NCBI GenBank assembly: GCA_024233085.1
Contig: JACKQC010000034.1
Coordinates: 1-26,099, forward strand
DNA length: 26,099 nucleotides
Reading direction: 5' to 3'
Source of the DNA: Akkermansiaceae bacterium
GTDB taxonomy: Bacteria; Verrucomicrobiota; Verrucomicrobiia; Verrucomicrobiales; DEV007
The notes beneath the pieces are model-generated. The model had not been told where the DNA came from. It ran no database searches and saw nothing but the letters and a program-made list of their open reading frames with translations. Every line of letters starts with the position of its first letter. Position 1 is the first letter of the stretch. This document shows, in pieces, positions 8,632 to 16,848 of the stretch. The translations under genes and the position numbers were made by a program.

Positions 8632-9717
8632 TCAGCTCACCCTCCGCAATTTCGAAACGCGCCCCGTCGCGACCCATTCGGCGACGAAGATGTTTCCGTC
8701 CGCGTCGTAGCACGCGTCATGCGGGTGGACGAATTTGCCCGACACCCAGGACCCCGGTTCGTTTCGCAGTTTTTTGCCGGTCACGGCCCGCCGCCAGTCG
8801 GGGTCCTCGCCGAGGTGGATTATGTTGTCGTCCTTGTCGAGCAGCGACACCCGCGCGCTGAGATCGGGCACGAGCAGGTCGTCGCCGATTCGGTCAAGGT
8901 TGGCGGGCAGGATAAAGCCGTCGAGAGTCTTCAGGTGTTTGCCCTCGAAGGTGAACCATTGCAGCCGTTTGTTCGCCCGGTCGGCGACCACCAGCGACGG
9001 CTCGCGCCCGGGCCGGTCGTCGATCCACAGGCCATGCGGCGTGTTGAACCGCCCGTTTTCCGTGCCCGGCCCGCCGAAGCACGACAGCCAGTTCGCGTCC
9101 TTGTCGTAGCGATGGATGGCCCACGCGCCGTAGCCGTCGGCGAGAAAGAAACCGCCATCCGGCAGGAAGGCGAAATTGGTGGGCATGAAACGGTCGCGGC
9201 CCCAGACCTTTTCCGGCTTGGTGTCCTCGCCCGCCGCGTAGAGGCCCGAGTCCATGGGGGCGAAACGCCGCCAGACCGTCTCGCCGTCGAGCGTGAGCTT
9301 GGCGAAGGTTTTCAACTGCTGATAAGCCGTGACGTAGAGAAATTCCTCGCTCCCCTCGCGCCGCACCTCGAGCCCGTGGCCCCCGCCCTGGAATCGGATG
9401 CCGAAGGCCTTGATGAATTTCCCGTCGCAATCGAAGACAAAAATCGACGGATGATCGGTCAATTCCGCCCGGCCCTCATGGATCACGTAGAGCCGGTTGT
9501 GGCTGTCGAGGGCGACATTGTGCGTGGTCTGCCACTGATACTGGCTCGGCAGTCGCGCCCAGTCGTGGATGACCTCGTAGCGGTGTTCGCCCTCGCCGAG
9601 GGTGACGCCGTTGCCGCGGGTGGGCGCCGTCTTCGAACAGCCGAGAATGGTGAACGATCCCGCCGCGGCCGCGCCGGTTTTCAAAAATTGACGACGAGAG
9701 CTTTTTTCCGAATCCAT
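8632..9717 (-). CDS. Tat-exported NHL/six-bladed beta-propeller lipoprotein-like protein
   Basis: This 361-residue protein starts with a twin-arginine signal (SRRQFLKTG at residues 7-15), a short hydrophobic stretch, and ILGC with a cysteine at 27. It could therefore be a Tat-exported lipoprotein, although the lipobox is imperfect. The remainder has regularly spaced propeller-blade phrases: HNVALDSHNRLYVIHEG, TNFAFLPDGGFFLADGYG, FNTPHGLWIDDRPG, LVVADRANKRLQWFTFEGKH and HPHDACYDADGNIFVAEW. Such NHL-type proteins are common in Verrucomicrobiota and Planctomycetota. They are often annotated as peptidylglycine monooxygenase-like, but no catalytic residues for that reaction are evident. The function may be binding rather than catalysis. 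It converges on the MBL gene and diverges from the cyclotransferase gene. Confidence 0.87.
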   Translation of the reverse strand: MDSEKSSRRQFLKTGAAAAGSFTILGCSKTAPTRGNGVTLGEGEHRYEVIHDWARLPSQYQWQTTHNVALDSHNRLYVIHEGRAELTDHPSIFVFDCDGKFIKAFGIRFQGGGHGLEVRREGSEEFLYVTAYQQLKTFAKLTLDGETVWRRFAPMDSGLYAAGEDTKPEKVWGRDRFMPTNFAFLPDGGFFLADGYGAWAIHRYDKDANWLSCFGGPGTENGRFNTPHGLWIDDRPGREPSLVVADRANKRLQWFTFEGKHLKTLDGFILPANLDRIGDDLLVPDLSARVSLLDKDDNIIHLGEDPDWRRAVTGKKLRNEPGSWVSGKFVHPHDACYDADGNIFVAEWVATGRVSKLRRVS

Positions 9718-9810
9718 CCCGAAAGCATGCCGCGAAACGGCCGGCCTTGTAAATCCCGGAAAAACGTCCCGGGATTGCGCCCCGAGGCGGGCCGCGCGAG
9801 ATTGGTCGCC

Positions 9811-10218
9811 ATGAATCTCTTCGCCTACGGCACGCTGCTGGTTCCCGAAATCTGGCGCGCGGTGGCGGGACGTGACTTTCCCAGCTCACCAGCCACGCTG
9901 CGGGGTTACGCGATCTTTCGCGTTCGTGACGCGGATTTTCCCGGCATCGCGCGCACGGAAAGTGGCGGCCTCGTCCCGGGGCGCGTGTTTTTCGACCTCG
10001 ACGCGGAAACGGTCGCGCGGCTCGACGCCTACGAGGACACGTTTTACGAACGACTCCCGGTGTGCCCCGCCGACGAGCGCGGCCTTCCGGTCGACGCGGA
10101 GGCCTATGTGGTGCCGGACCGAAACCGGACCCTGCTCTCCGGGGAAACCTGGACGCTGGACTGGTTTCGCGCCCACGCCGAGGCGGATTACCGCGCGCGG
10201 CTTTTTTCGTCGCCTTGA
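9811..10218 (+). CDS. Gamma-glutamylcyclotransferase-like (AIG2/GGCT fold) protein
   Basis: This 135-residue protein is a complete AIG2/GGCT-like domain. The N-terminal YGTLL (residues 6-10) is the substrate-binding loop of the fold, and E75 in LDAYED is at the position of the general acid/base glutamate. The central GYAIFRVRDADFPGI and VPGRVFFDLD strands also fit. Enzymes with this fold release 5-oxoproline from gamma-glutamyl compounds or act on gamma-glutamyl-amine conjugates; the substrate here is not predictable. It is preceded by a 93-bp intergenic region shared with the divergent propeller gene and followed after 27 bp by the alpha/beta hydrolase, so the two plus-strand genes may be co-transcribed. 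Confidence 0.86.
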   Translation: MNLFAYGTLLVPEIWRAVAGRDFPSSPATLRGYAIFRVRDADFPGIARTESGGLVPGRVFFDLDAETVARLDAYEDTFYERLPVCPADERGLPVDAEAYVVPDRNRTLLSGETWTLDWFRAHAEADYRARLFSSP

Positions 10219-10245
10219 CGGGAGGGACCTCCTAGGATTTGCCGC

Positions 10246-11229
10246 ATGAAATTTCATCTCCCGCGGCGATTCGCCGTTCCGCTTTCCATCGTCGTGGCGG
10301 CCCTCGCGCCGGCGGCGCACGCGAAAACCGAAAAGGCGAGCCTCCCCGGCGCCGTGGCCGAGGTCTACAAGAAGGCCTCGGGCGACGATCTCTGGCTCTA
10401 CCTTTTCAACCCGGCCGGGCACGACCCGGCGAAGGATCGGCGGCCGGCGATCGTGTTTTTCTTCGGCGGCGGCTGGAACGGCGGCGCCATCGCGCAGTTT
10501 GAGCAGCATTCGCGTTACCTCGCGGCGCGCGGCATGGTCGCGATCTGCGCCGATTACCGCGTCAAATCGCGGCAGGACACGACTCCGCGCGAATGTGTCG
10601 CCGACGGCAAGTCCGCCATCCGTTGGGTGCGGAAAAACGCCGCGCGCCTCGGCATCGATCCCGACCGCATCGCGGCGGGCGGCGGCTCGGCCGGCGGTCA
10701 TGTGGCGGCCGCGACGGGCATGCTCGACGAGCTGGACGACCCCGCCGACGCCGACGCCGGAGTCTCCTCGAAGCCGAACGCGCTCGTGCTTTTCAACCCC
10801 GTCTATGACAACGGCCCGACGGGCTACGGCCACGACCGCGCCAAGGAATGGTTCCCGCAAATCTCGCCCGCCCACAACATCACGAAGGACGACCCGCCCG
10901 CGATTGTCTTCCTCGGGACCCGGGACAGCCTGATTCCCGTCGCGACGGCGGAGAAATTCAAGGCCGACATGGAGGCGGCGGGCGTGAAATCCGTGCTTCA
11001 TCTCTACGAGGGGCAGTCGCACGGCTTTTTCAACGAAGGCAAGGGCGGCTCGGAAAACTTCTTCGACACCGTCCGGAAAATGGACGCCTTCCTCGTCGAT
11101 CGCGGATTTCTGACCGGCCCGGTCGACGAGGCGGCGCTGAAGTCCGTGTCGAATGGCGGCAAGGCCGCGCCCAAGGCGAAAACGAAGGCCAAAACGAAGG
11201 CGAAAGAATCCGCGCCGGCGAAACCCTGA
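10246..11229 (+). CDS. Secreted alpha/beta hydrolase (esterase/lipase, BD-FAE/HSL-like)
   Basis: This 327-residue protein begins with a signal peptide ending near AHA (residues 24-26), so it is exported. The alpha/beta-hydrolase triad is visible: nucleophile S148 in GGGSAGGH, D227 in LGTRDSLIP and H259 in GQSHGFFN. The FFFGGGWNGG segment (71-80) supplies the oxyanion hole, as in hormone-sensitive-lipase-like and feruloyl-esterase-like families. The likely reaction is hydrolysis of a carboxylic ester, for example acetyl or feruloyl groups on polysaccharide; the substrate is inferred only from family habits. The C-terminus is an unusual Lys/Ala tail built from three 12-bp repeats (11173-11208) encoding KAKT KAKT KAKE, and may bind an anionic surface. 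It is followed by the GNAT gene after 12 bp. Confidence 0.88.
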   Translation: MKFHLPRRFAVPLSIVVAALAPAAHAKTEKASLPGAVAEVYKKASGDDLWLYLFNPAGHDPAKDRRPAIVFFFGGGWNGGAIAQFEQHSRYLAARGMVAICADYRVKSRQDTTPRECVADGKSAIRWVRKNAARLGIDPDRIAAGGGSAGGHVAAATGMLDELDDPADADAGVSSKPNALVLFNPVYDNGPTGYGHDRAKEWFPQISPAHNITKDDPPAIVFLGTRDSLIPVATAEKFKADMEAAGVKSVLHLYEGQSHGFFNEGKGGSENFFDTVRKMDAFLVDRGFLTGPVDEAALKSVSNGGKAAPKAKTKAKTKAKESAPAKP

Positions 11230-11241
11230 CCCCAAGCGGCC

Positions 11242-12174
11242 ATGTTCAAGCTTCGTTCCATGAAGAAGGCCGACCGGCCTGAGGTGGCGAACCTGATTTA
11301 CCTGTCCACCAACACCTGGTACCGGGCCCGGCTCGGGCATGCGATCTTTTCCGGCGGACCGGAGGTCTGCGAGTTGTTCTGCGAGGTTTACGAGGGCCTC
11401 GACCCCGGATTCTGCCTGCTGGCCGAGCATTCGAAGACGGGGATTATCGCCGGATCGTGCTTCTATCATCCGCGCGAGACGCACGTGTCGCTGGGCATCA
11501 TGAACGTGCATCCCAACTACTTCGGCAACGGCGTCGCCCGCCTGCTGCTGCGCCGCATCGCCGAGTACGCGAGGGAGGAGGGACTGCCGCTGCGGCTGGT
11601 CTCCAGCGCGCTGAATCTCGATTCCTTCTCGCTCTACACGCGGGAGGGTTTTGTGCCCACGGCGTTGTATCAGGACATGTTCCTCGAGGTGCCGGAGTCC
11701 GGCCTCGACCCCGCCGCGCACGGGATCGACGCCTCGCGGGTCCGCGAGGCCACGCTGGACGACATCACCGACATCGGCGCGGTCGAGTTCGAGGTTTGCG
11801 GCATCTCGCGGGAGCGCGATTACCGGCATTTCATCGAAAACGAGGCCGGCATCTGGACCGTGCTCGTCTCGCCGAGCCGGACGGGCGCCGATCTCGACGG
11901 TTACCTCGTCTCGGTCCGACATCCCGGTTGCAACATGATCGGGCCCGGCGCGGCGCGGGACGCCGACACGGCGGCGGCGCTGATTGTTTCCCAGCTCAAT
12001 CGCAATGCCGGGCGCCGCCCGGTCTTTCTCGTGCCGGCGGACAACCGCGAACTCGTCGCGAAAATGTACGCCCTCGGCGCGCGAAACTGCGAGCTGCACT
12101 TCTCCCAGGTGCTCGGCGAGAGCCAGCCCGTCCGCGGGGTCGTCATGCCCACCTTCATGCCCGAGACCGGCTGA
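11242..12174 (+). CDS. GNAT-family acetyltransferase, probably with two GNAT-like halves
   Basis: This is a 310-residue protein. The first half is a recognisable GNAT fold: GIIAGSCFYHP and VSLGIMNVHPNYFGNGVAR (about residues 83-100) form the acetyl-CoA-binding beta-4/loop, with FGNGVAR matching the Q/R-x-x-G-x-G/A signature, followed by an SLYTREGFVPTALYQDMF ending typical of the fold. The second half (from about residue 160) starts with VREATLDDITDIGAVEFE, like the first strand and helix of another GNAT domain, but lacks a clear acetyl-CoA signature. It may therefore be a degenerate copy or a substrate-binding domain. The acceptor is unknown. It ends 9 bp before the convergent ceramidase-like gene. 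Confidence 0.85.
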   Translation: MFKLRSMKKADRPEVANLIYLSTNTWYRARLGHAIFSGGPEVCELFCEVYEGLDPGFCLLAEHSKTGIIAGSCFYHPRETHVSLGIMNVHPNYFGNGVARLLLRRIAEYAREEGLPLRLVSSALNLDSFSLYTREGFVPTALYQDMFLEVPESGLDPAAHGIDASRVREATLDDITDIGAVEFEVCGISRERDYRHFIENEAGIWTVLVSPSRTGADLDGYLVSVRHPGCNMIGPGAARDADTAAALIVSQLNRNAGRRPVFLVPADNRELVAKMYALGARNCELHFSQVLGESQPVRGVVMPTFMPETG

Positions 12175-12183
12175 GGCGGCGCG

Positions 12184-13707
12184 TCATTCCAGCTCCGGCG
12201 GCGTGCTGCCGTAGTCCCAGCCCCCCTTGAACGGCGGGGCGGGCCGCAGCCCGGGCACAGCGTCGGGCTTGAGCGAGTTTCCCAGTTCGATGCCCTTGTC
12301 GCGGAGGATGGAGCCGGCTTTCGGCTGAAGATTGGAGTAAAAAGTCAGCCGCGTCTCGTAGCCGCCGCCGTGGGGGCCGAGCGCCTCCTCGGTGGGCACG
12401 TAGCCGACGCAGCCGTTGGCGAGGCTGACGGGAAAGACGAAGGGAAAGCCGATCGCCTTCTTCTGCTCCAGGCCGAATTGCGTGAAATACTCCGCCGGCG
12501 TTGTCACGAAGACCGCCGGACCGACTTGCACGGCCTGGACTTCGACCTCGCGCACGGGCTCCCGCCGCGACGCCGCGTCGAGCATCACGATTTCCTTCGC
12601 CCAGATCCAGTCGGCGATCGCCGCCGCGTCGGCGGGCTTGGATTTCACAAGTTCGCGGCTGCGGGCGAGGCGCTCCGGGCTCGGCGCGCGGCGGTCGATT
12701 TTCAGGACCTCCCGGCGAAAATCCACCGTCGCGGCGTCGGTCCGCGCCTCGGCGGCGAGCAGCACCTTCACGGCCTCCGCGCCGACGGCGCCGCCCACCA
12801 TCAGGGCGGCCGCCTCGCCGGGCGCGCGGATGGTGGGCGAGGTGTTGTCCACCTGCGTCACGTCGCCGCTCGCGCCGTTGACGAAGACCATCACCACGTC
12901 GTCGCCGAAACAGGAGCGCACGATTTTCTCGATCGCCCACGGATAGTTCGCCGAGATCCCCGGCGGACTCGTCGTGGCGTGGCAGGCGAAATTCACCACG
13001 CACCCGGCCAGCTTTCCCTCGGTGTCCCAGGCGCCGATGACGCCGACCTCGGGATCGATGGGGCCGGCCGGCTCGACCATGTCGGGGTTCCCGTAACGCG
13101 GATGGGTGAAGGTGAGGCCGTTTTTCATGCGCCAGCGGCGGTTGAAGGAAACGCCGCCCTCCTCGCCGCGGCCGAAACTGAGCCGGAGTTCCGCCCTTTT
13201 TTCATAAGCCTCGATCACCGCCCCGGCGATGCCGCCGACGACGGTCTCGAGATATTTCGGGTCGGCCATGGAGGACTGCTCGTAGGCGAGGTCCCGAATA
13301 TCGGCGTCGGCGTGGTCGAACTCGCCGGGCAACACCATGCCCGTCGGCCCGGAGGAATGCGAGTGCGAGGCACCGATGAGGATCGCCTCCGGGGCGAGGC
13401 CGGTTTTTTCCGCGATGCGTTTCCGGGCCTCGGCGACCTGCGGCTCGCGCAGGATCAGCGCGTCGAGCCCGACGATGGCGACGGCATTTTCCCCGCTGTC
13501 GAACACGGCGGCGCGGGCCTTGCAGGCATCGTGAAACGCCTTGTGAAAGGCCTTGCCGTAACCGCCGGGGCGCTCCATGCCGATCTCGGGCGAGATGTCG
13601 CGCTCGGCGAAACCGGCCTTCACGGGCGCGGACCAGACAGGGTTGAGTGCCGGACCCAACAGGGTTAGGTGGAAAAGCAGGAAAAACCGGGGACAAATCG
13701 CGTTCAT
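12184..13707 (-). CDS. Neutral/alkaline ceramidase-like secreted hydrolase
   Basis: This 507-residue protein has a hydrophobic N-terminus (CPRFFLLFHLTLLGPAL) that fits a signal peptide. The body matches the N-terminal catalytic domain of neutral ceramidases: VKAGFAERDISPEIG, the zinc-ligand motif GASHSHSSGPTG (113-123), NFACHATT (239-246) and NGASGDVTQ (277-285), where the family nucleophile serine would lie. Classical neutral ceramidases are longer (about 650-750 residues) with a C-terminal immunoglobulin-like domain that is missing here. Many short relatives in Verrucomicrobiota and Planctomycetota share this form, and their substrates are unproven, so amide hydrolysis of ceramide is only one possibility. 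The ATG at 13707 is preferred. An interspersed repeat overlaps the signal-peptide codons (13631-13669). Confidence 0.85.
   Translation of the reverse strand: MNAICPRFFLLFHLTLLGPALNPVWSAPVKAGFAERDISPEIGMERPGGYGKAFHKAFHDACKARAAVFDSGENAVAIVGLDALILREPQVAEARKRIAEKTGLAPEAILIGASHSHSSGPTGMVLPGEFDHADADIRDLAYEQSSMADPKYLETVVGGIAGAVIEAYEKRAELRLSFGRGEEGGVSFNRRWRMKNGLTFTHPRYGNPDMVEPAGPIDPEVGVIGAWDTEGKLAGCVVNFACHATTSPPGISANYPWAIEKIVRSCFGDDVVMVFVNGASGDVTQVDNTSPTIRAPGEAAALMVGGAVGAEAVKVLLAAEARTDAATVDFRREVLKIDRRAPSPERLARSRELVKSKPADAAAIADWIWAKEIVMLDAASRREPVREVEVQAVQVGPAVFVTTPAEYFTQFGLEQKKAIGFPFVFPVSLANGCVGYVPTEEALGPHGGGYETRLTFYSNLQPKAGSILRDKGIELGNSLKPDAVPGLRPAPPFKGGWDYGSTPPELE
13631..13669. repeat. Interspersed repeat copy within the ceramidase-like gene start
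   Basis: The minus-strand sequence GGTCCGGCACTCAACCCTGT at 13637-13656 matches GGTCCGGGAGTCAACCCTGT at 17247-17266 in 18 of 20 positions. Flanking ACAGGGTT/AACCCTGT motifs also recur near 16851-16898. This copy lies inside the signal-peptide codons of the ceramidase-like gene and encodes the residues around GPALNPVWS. Confidence 0.55.
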
Positions 13708-13760
13708 GGGGCCTTTTTTACGCGATCGGAGGATTTTTTTCGAGTGGCGCGGGGCCGCGA

Positions 13761-13789
13761 TTGCGTTTTTCGGCGGAATTGCGGATAGG
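13761..13789 (+). promoter_or_regulatory. Possible sigma-70-type promoter of the metallophosphoesterase gene
   Basis: TTGCGT at 13761-13766 and GATAGG at 13784-13789 are separated by 17 bp in the 97-bp gap between two divergent genes. The -10 match is weak, and the resulting leader would be very short. Confidence 0.2.
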
Positions 13790-13804
13790 TACGCCAACAC
13801 CGCC

Positions 13805-14746
13805 ATGCCGATCCATCTCAACGCCTCCCCCGCCCCCACCCGGCGCCGTTTTCTCGCCACCGCGGCCGCGGCCGCCGCCTTTCCGGTTTTCGACTACCGG
13901 CGCGCGGGAGCGGCGGTGACTTCCGAGGTCTGGGCGCTGCTGTCCGACACCCACATCGCGGCCGACCCGGGCACGGTCTCGCGCCAGGGGGTGAACATGG
14001 CGGAAAACCTCAACCGCGTCGTGGCCGAGGTCGTGGCCGAGGCGAAATCGCTCGCCGGCGTGATGATCGACGGCGACTGCGCCCACGACGACGGCCAGCC
14101 GGGCGACTACGGGACGCTGGCGCAGTTGTTGAAGCCGCTGGCGGACGCGGGGCTGCCGATTCACATGACGCTGGGCAACCACGACGACCGGGGGCCGTTT
14201 TTCGAGGCCTTCGCCTCGCGCCGTCCGGAGACGGAGCCGGTCGAGGGCAAGCACATCGGCGTCATCGAGACGCCCCTGGCGAGCTGGATTTTGCTCGATT
14301 CGCTGCGTTTCGTGAACAAGGTCGAGGGCGAGTTCGGCGCCGCCCAGCTCGAATGGCTGGCGAAAATCCTCGACCAGCGCCGCGAAAAACCCGTCATCCT
14401 CGTCGGGCATCATTATCCACAAGTCTTCCGCGAGGACGTGATCCCCGGCGACGAAAAGATCAAAATCTCCGGCCTGGTGGACACGAAAGCCTTCGAGGAA
14501 GTCGTCGCGCCGCGCAAACAGGCGAAGATTTACATCTACGGCCACAGCCACGACTGGAAAACCGAGACCGGCCCCGAGGGGCTGCATCATGCGAACCTGC
14601 CGCCGACGGCCTACGTCTTCAAACCCGAGCGGCCCAACGGCTGGGTGCGCGCCACGGTGACCCCGGGCGGGATGAAACTGGAGCTGCGCGCTCTCGACCC
14701 GAAACATCCCGAGCACGGCCAGGTGAAGGAATTCGCGTGGCGCTGA
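13805..14746 (+). CDS. Tat-exported calcineurin-like metallophosphoesterase
   Basis: This 313-residue protein has a twin-arginine signal (TRRRFLATAAAAAAFPV, residues 12-28), so it should be exported folded, with metals already loaded. The dinuclear metallophosphatase motifs are complete: D48-x-H50 (LLSDTHIA), G90-D91 (MIDGDCAH), G124-N125-H126-D127 (LGNHDD), the GHHY motif near 201-204, and G246-H247-S-H249 (YGHSHDW). The family hydrolyses phosphomonoesters or diesters; the substrate cannot be read from sequence. Similar Tat-tagged phosphoesterases are common in Verrucomicrobiota. The gene diverges from the ceramidase-like gene and converges on the WalJ-like gene with 19 bp between them. Confidence 0.9.
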   Translation: MPIHLNASPAPTRRRFLATAAAAAAFPVFDYRRAGAAVTSEVWALLSDTHIAADPGTVSRQGVNMAENLNRVVAEVVAEAKSLAGVMIDGDCAHDDGQPGDYGTLAQLLKPLADAGLPIHMTLGNHDDRGPFFEAFASRRPETEPVEGKHIGVIETPLASWILLDSLRFVNKVEGEFGAAQLEWLAKILDQRREKPVILVGHHYPQVFREDVIPGDEKIKISGLVDTKAFEEVVAPRKQAKIYIYGHSHDWKTETGPEGLHHANLPPTAYVFKPERPNGWVRATVTPGGMKLELRALDPKHPEHGQVKEFAWR

Positions 14747-14765
14747 ATTCGGGGAGCGGGGCGGT

Positions 14766-15743
14766 TCAGAACACCCATTCGGCCTGCCGCAACGGGGTCG
14801 GCGGCGCGGGCTCGCTCCTTTTGGATCGCCGTCCGTCGGCGGCCCCGTGATGCGCGGCTCTCGGGGATCGGGACGGCGTTGCATTTCCGTACTCGGCCGG
14901 CGGTTCGCGGAGCAGGAGCGGCGCTTCCTCCGGCGCCGCCTCGGTCACCGGCGGCGCGGGATGGCCGGCGTCGCGCAGGGGGAGGGCTTCCTTTTGCCGG
15001 GCGCACTCGACATCGACGCCGGGAAAGCCGGCCCGTTCGAGGCGCTGGCGGATGGCGGCGGTGGCGACTTCGGGCGCGTTGCAGTCGCGGCTCAAATGGC
15101 CGAGCACGACGCGGTGGAGACGCTCGCTGGCGATCTCGACGACGAGTTCGGCGGTTTGATCGTTGGAAAGATGGCCGTGCCGGGAGCTGATGCGCTGCTT
15201 GGTGGACCAGGGGCGTTTGGTGTCGTTTTGCAGCATCAGCTCGTCGTAGTTGGACTCGACAAACAGCGAATCGACGCCGCGGAGCCGTTCCCGGATCAGG
15301 GCGGTCACGTGGCCGACGTCGCTGAGCACGCCGACGGCGGTTCGTTCGCCGCGAAAGACGAATCCGACGGGATCGACGGCGTCGTGCGGCACCGAAAAGG
15401 TCTCGATCCGCAGGCCCTCGATGGCGAAGGTCTCGCCGGCCTCGAATTTCCGCCACGCGACACGGGAGCGGACGGTTTCGGCGACCATCTCGCAGGTGTG
15501 CGAGGTGGCGTAGACGAGCGGCGCGCGTTTGCGGCAGAAAACGTCGAGCCCGCCGGCGTGATCGCCGTGTTCGTGGGTCAGGACGATGGCGGTGAGGGAG
15601 TTCGGATCGATGCCGATGGCCTCGAGGCGCAGGCAAAGCTGGCGGGCGCTCAAACCGGCGTCGATGAGCACGCGGGTGTCGCCGAAACAGACCACCGCGC
15701 TGTTGCCCGAACTGCCGCTGCCAAGAACCGAGAATCGCAACAT
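14766..15743 (-). CDS. WalJ/YycJ-like metallo-beta-lactamase hydrolase with long C-terminal tail
   Basis: This is a 325-residue protein whose first 260 residues form a metallo-beta-lactamase domain of the YycJ/WalJ type. It starts with LRFSVLGSGSSGNSAVV and carries THEHGDHAGG (H57, H59, D61, H62), H120 in VPHDAVDP, D142 in VLSDVGH and H216 in LGHLSRDCN. Members of this family are proposed to act on nucleic acids or in cell-wall-linked signalling, and none of that can be confirmed here. B. subtilis YycJ has about 264 residues, so the extra 65 or so residues after about 260 are additional. They are rich in Pro, Ala and Arg and look disordered. No walRK neighbours are present. The gene lies downstream of the BASS transporter gene on the same strand, with an 87-bp gap. 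Confidence 0.86.
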   Translation of the reverse strand: MLRFSVLGSGSSGNSAVVCFGDTRVLIDAGLSARQLCLRLEAIGIDPNSLTAIVLTHEHGDHAGGLDVFCRKRAPLVYATSHTCEMVAETVRSRVAWRKFEAGETFAIEGLRIETFSVPHDAVDPVGFVFRGERTAVGVLSDVGHVTALIRERLRGVDSLFVESNYDELMLQNDTKRPWSTKQRISSRHGHLSNDQTAELVVEIASERLHRVVLGHLSRDCNAPEVATAAIRQRLERAGFPGVDVECARQKEALPLRDAGHPAPPVTEAAPEEAPLLLREPPAEYGNATPSRSPRAAHHGAADGRRSKRSEPAPPTPLRQAEWVF

Positions 15744-15830
15744 TGTCGAGGGTCATCGTAGGTATTTAAGATGCGCAAACAACCAAAAACTGCGCGGGCG
15801 ATGGTGGGGATCGGGGATTCTTTTCATCGC

Positions 15831-16820
15831 TCATCGGCTCCGGTCCTCTTCCCTCTCCCTCCGCCAGCGGGCGGCGAGGAAGCTGCCGATGAGACAGTGG
15901 TAGAGCGCGCTGATGGCGCAGGGCACGGGCGCGAGCAGGGCCTGGGCGGGATCGGGGAATTGGGCGACGAATTTCGGGGTTTTCGCCAGACCGCTGCCGA
16001 GGCCGGAATTCTGCATGCCGACCTCGATGCTGAGGGTGCGGCGGTCGGGCAGCGGGAGACGGAAAAGTTTCGCGATCGCGTAGCCGAGGCCGAAGCCGCA
16101 GGCGTGGAGCAGGAACACGACGAGCATCAGCACGCCGAAGTGCGCGCGGATGGTCTCCTTCGACGCGCCGATGATGCCGCCGACGATGAGGACGATGACG
16201 AGCACCGAGAGCACGGGCGACCACGGGGTGACGAAGCGGACGAGGCGCGGCAGGAAACGGTTCAGCGCCAGCCCGGCCAGCACGGGCACCAGGACGACGG
16301 CAAGCATGTTGAGAAACAGGTTCAGCCGGTTCACCTCGACGTATTTCCCGGCGAGAAACCCGGTCAGCAGCGGCGTCAGGACGATGGCCGCCAGGGTCGA
16401 GCAGAAGGTCATCAGCACACTCAGCGCGAGATTGCCGCGCGCCAGATAGGTGACGACGTTCGAGGCCGTGCCGCCCGGACAACAGCTCACGAGAATGAGC
16501 CCCACGGCCAGTCCGGTCTCGAGGGAAAACGCCCGCGCCAGCCCGAAGCCGAGCGCCGGCATGACGAGGAACTGCGCCAGCACGCCGAGCCCGGCCCTGC
16601 CCGGCGTCTTCAGCACCTCGCGGAAATCCTCGAAGCGAAGGGTGATTCCCATGCCGAACATGATGAGCCCGAGCCCGGCGTTCAGCAGTGTGGCGCCGAG
16701 GACGCGGTTGGCCGGATCGACGAACCACGTGAAGTGCGGCGGAAAAAACCAGGCCCACGCCGACCCGAGCACGGTCCAGAGGGCGAAAAGGTTGGTGACG
16801 GCGTCGAAGAAGCGTTTCAT
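15831..16820 (-). CDS. Bile acid:sodium symporter (BASS)-family membrane transporter
   Basis: This 329-residue, highly hydrophobic protein has about nine to ten predicted membrane segments. The BASS-family signatures are present: LIMFGMGITLRFEDFREVL (52-70), CCPGGTASNVVTYLARGN (113-130), which contains residues of the sodium-binding crossover region, and EVGMQNSGLGSGLA (266-279). Bacterial members move organic anions such as bile acids, pyruvate or pantoate with Na+; the substrate here is unknown. The ATG at 16820 is preferred to a TTG at 16853, whose extra codons overlap a repeat and encode only proline-rich sequence. It lies directly beside the long repeat zone, and its promoter must lie within or beyond those repeats. 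Confidence 0.9.
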   Translation of the reverse strand: MKRFFDAVTNLFALWTVLGSAWAWFFPPHFTWFVDPANRVLGATLLNAGLGLIMFGMGITLRFEDFREVLKTPGRAGLGVLAQFLVMPALGFGLARAFSLETGLAVGLILVSCCPGGTASNVVTYLARGNLALSVLMTFCSTLAAIVLTPLLTGFLAGKYVEVNRLNLFLNMLAVVLVPVLAGLALNRFLPRLVRFVTPWSPVLSVLVIVLIVGGIIGASKETIRAHFGVLMLVVFLLHACGFGLGYAIAKLFRLPLPDRRTLSIEVGMQNSGLGSGLAKTPKFVAQFPDPAQALLAPVPCAISALYHCLIGSFLAARWRREREEDRSR

Positions 16821-16848
16821 GGGGGCCGGCGGCGGCGGGGGTTTGCGA

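Noticed and set aside
9886..12099. A long minus-strand open frame opposite the cyclotransferase, hydrolase and GNAT genes
   Set aside because: The plus-strand genes have complete catalytic motifs, while the antisense translation is Arg/Gly/Val-rich without motifs.
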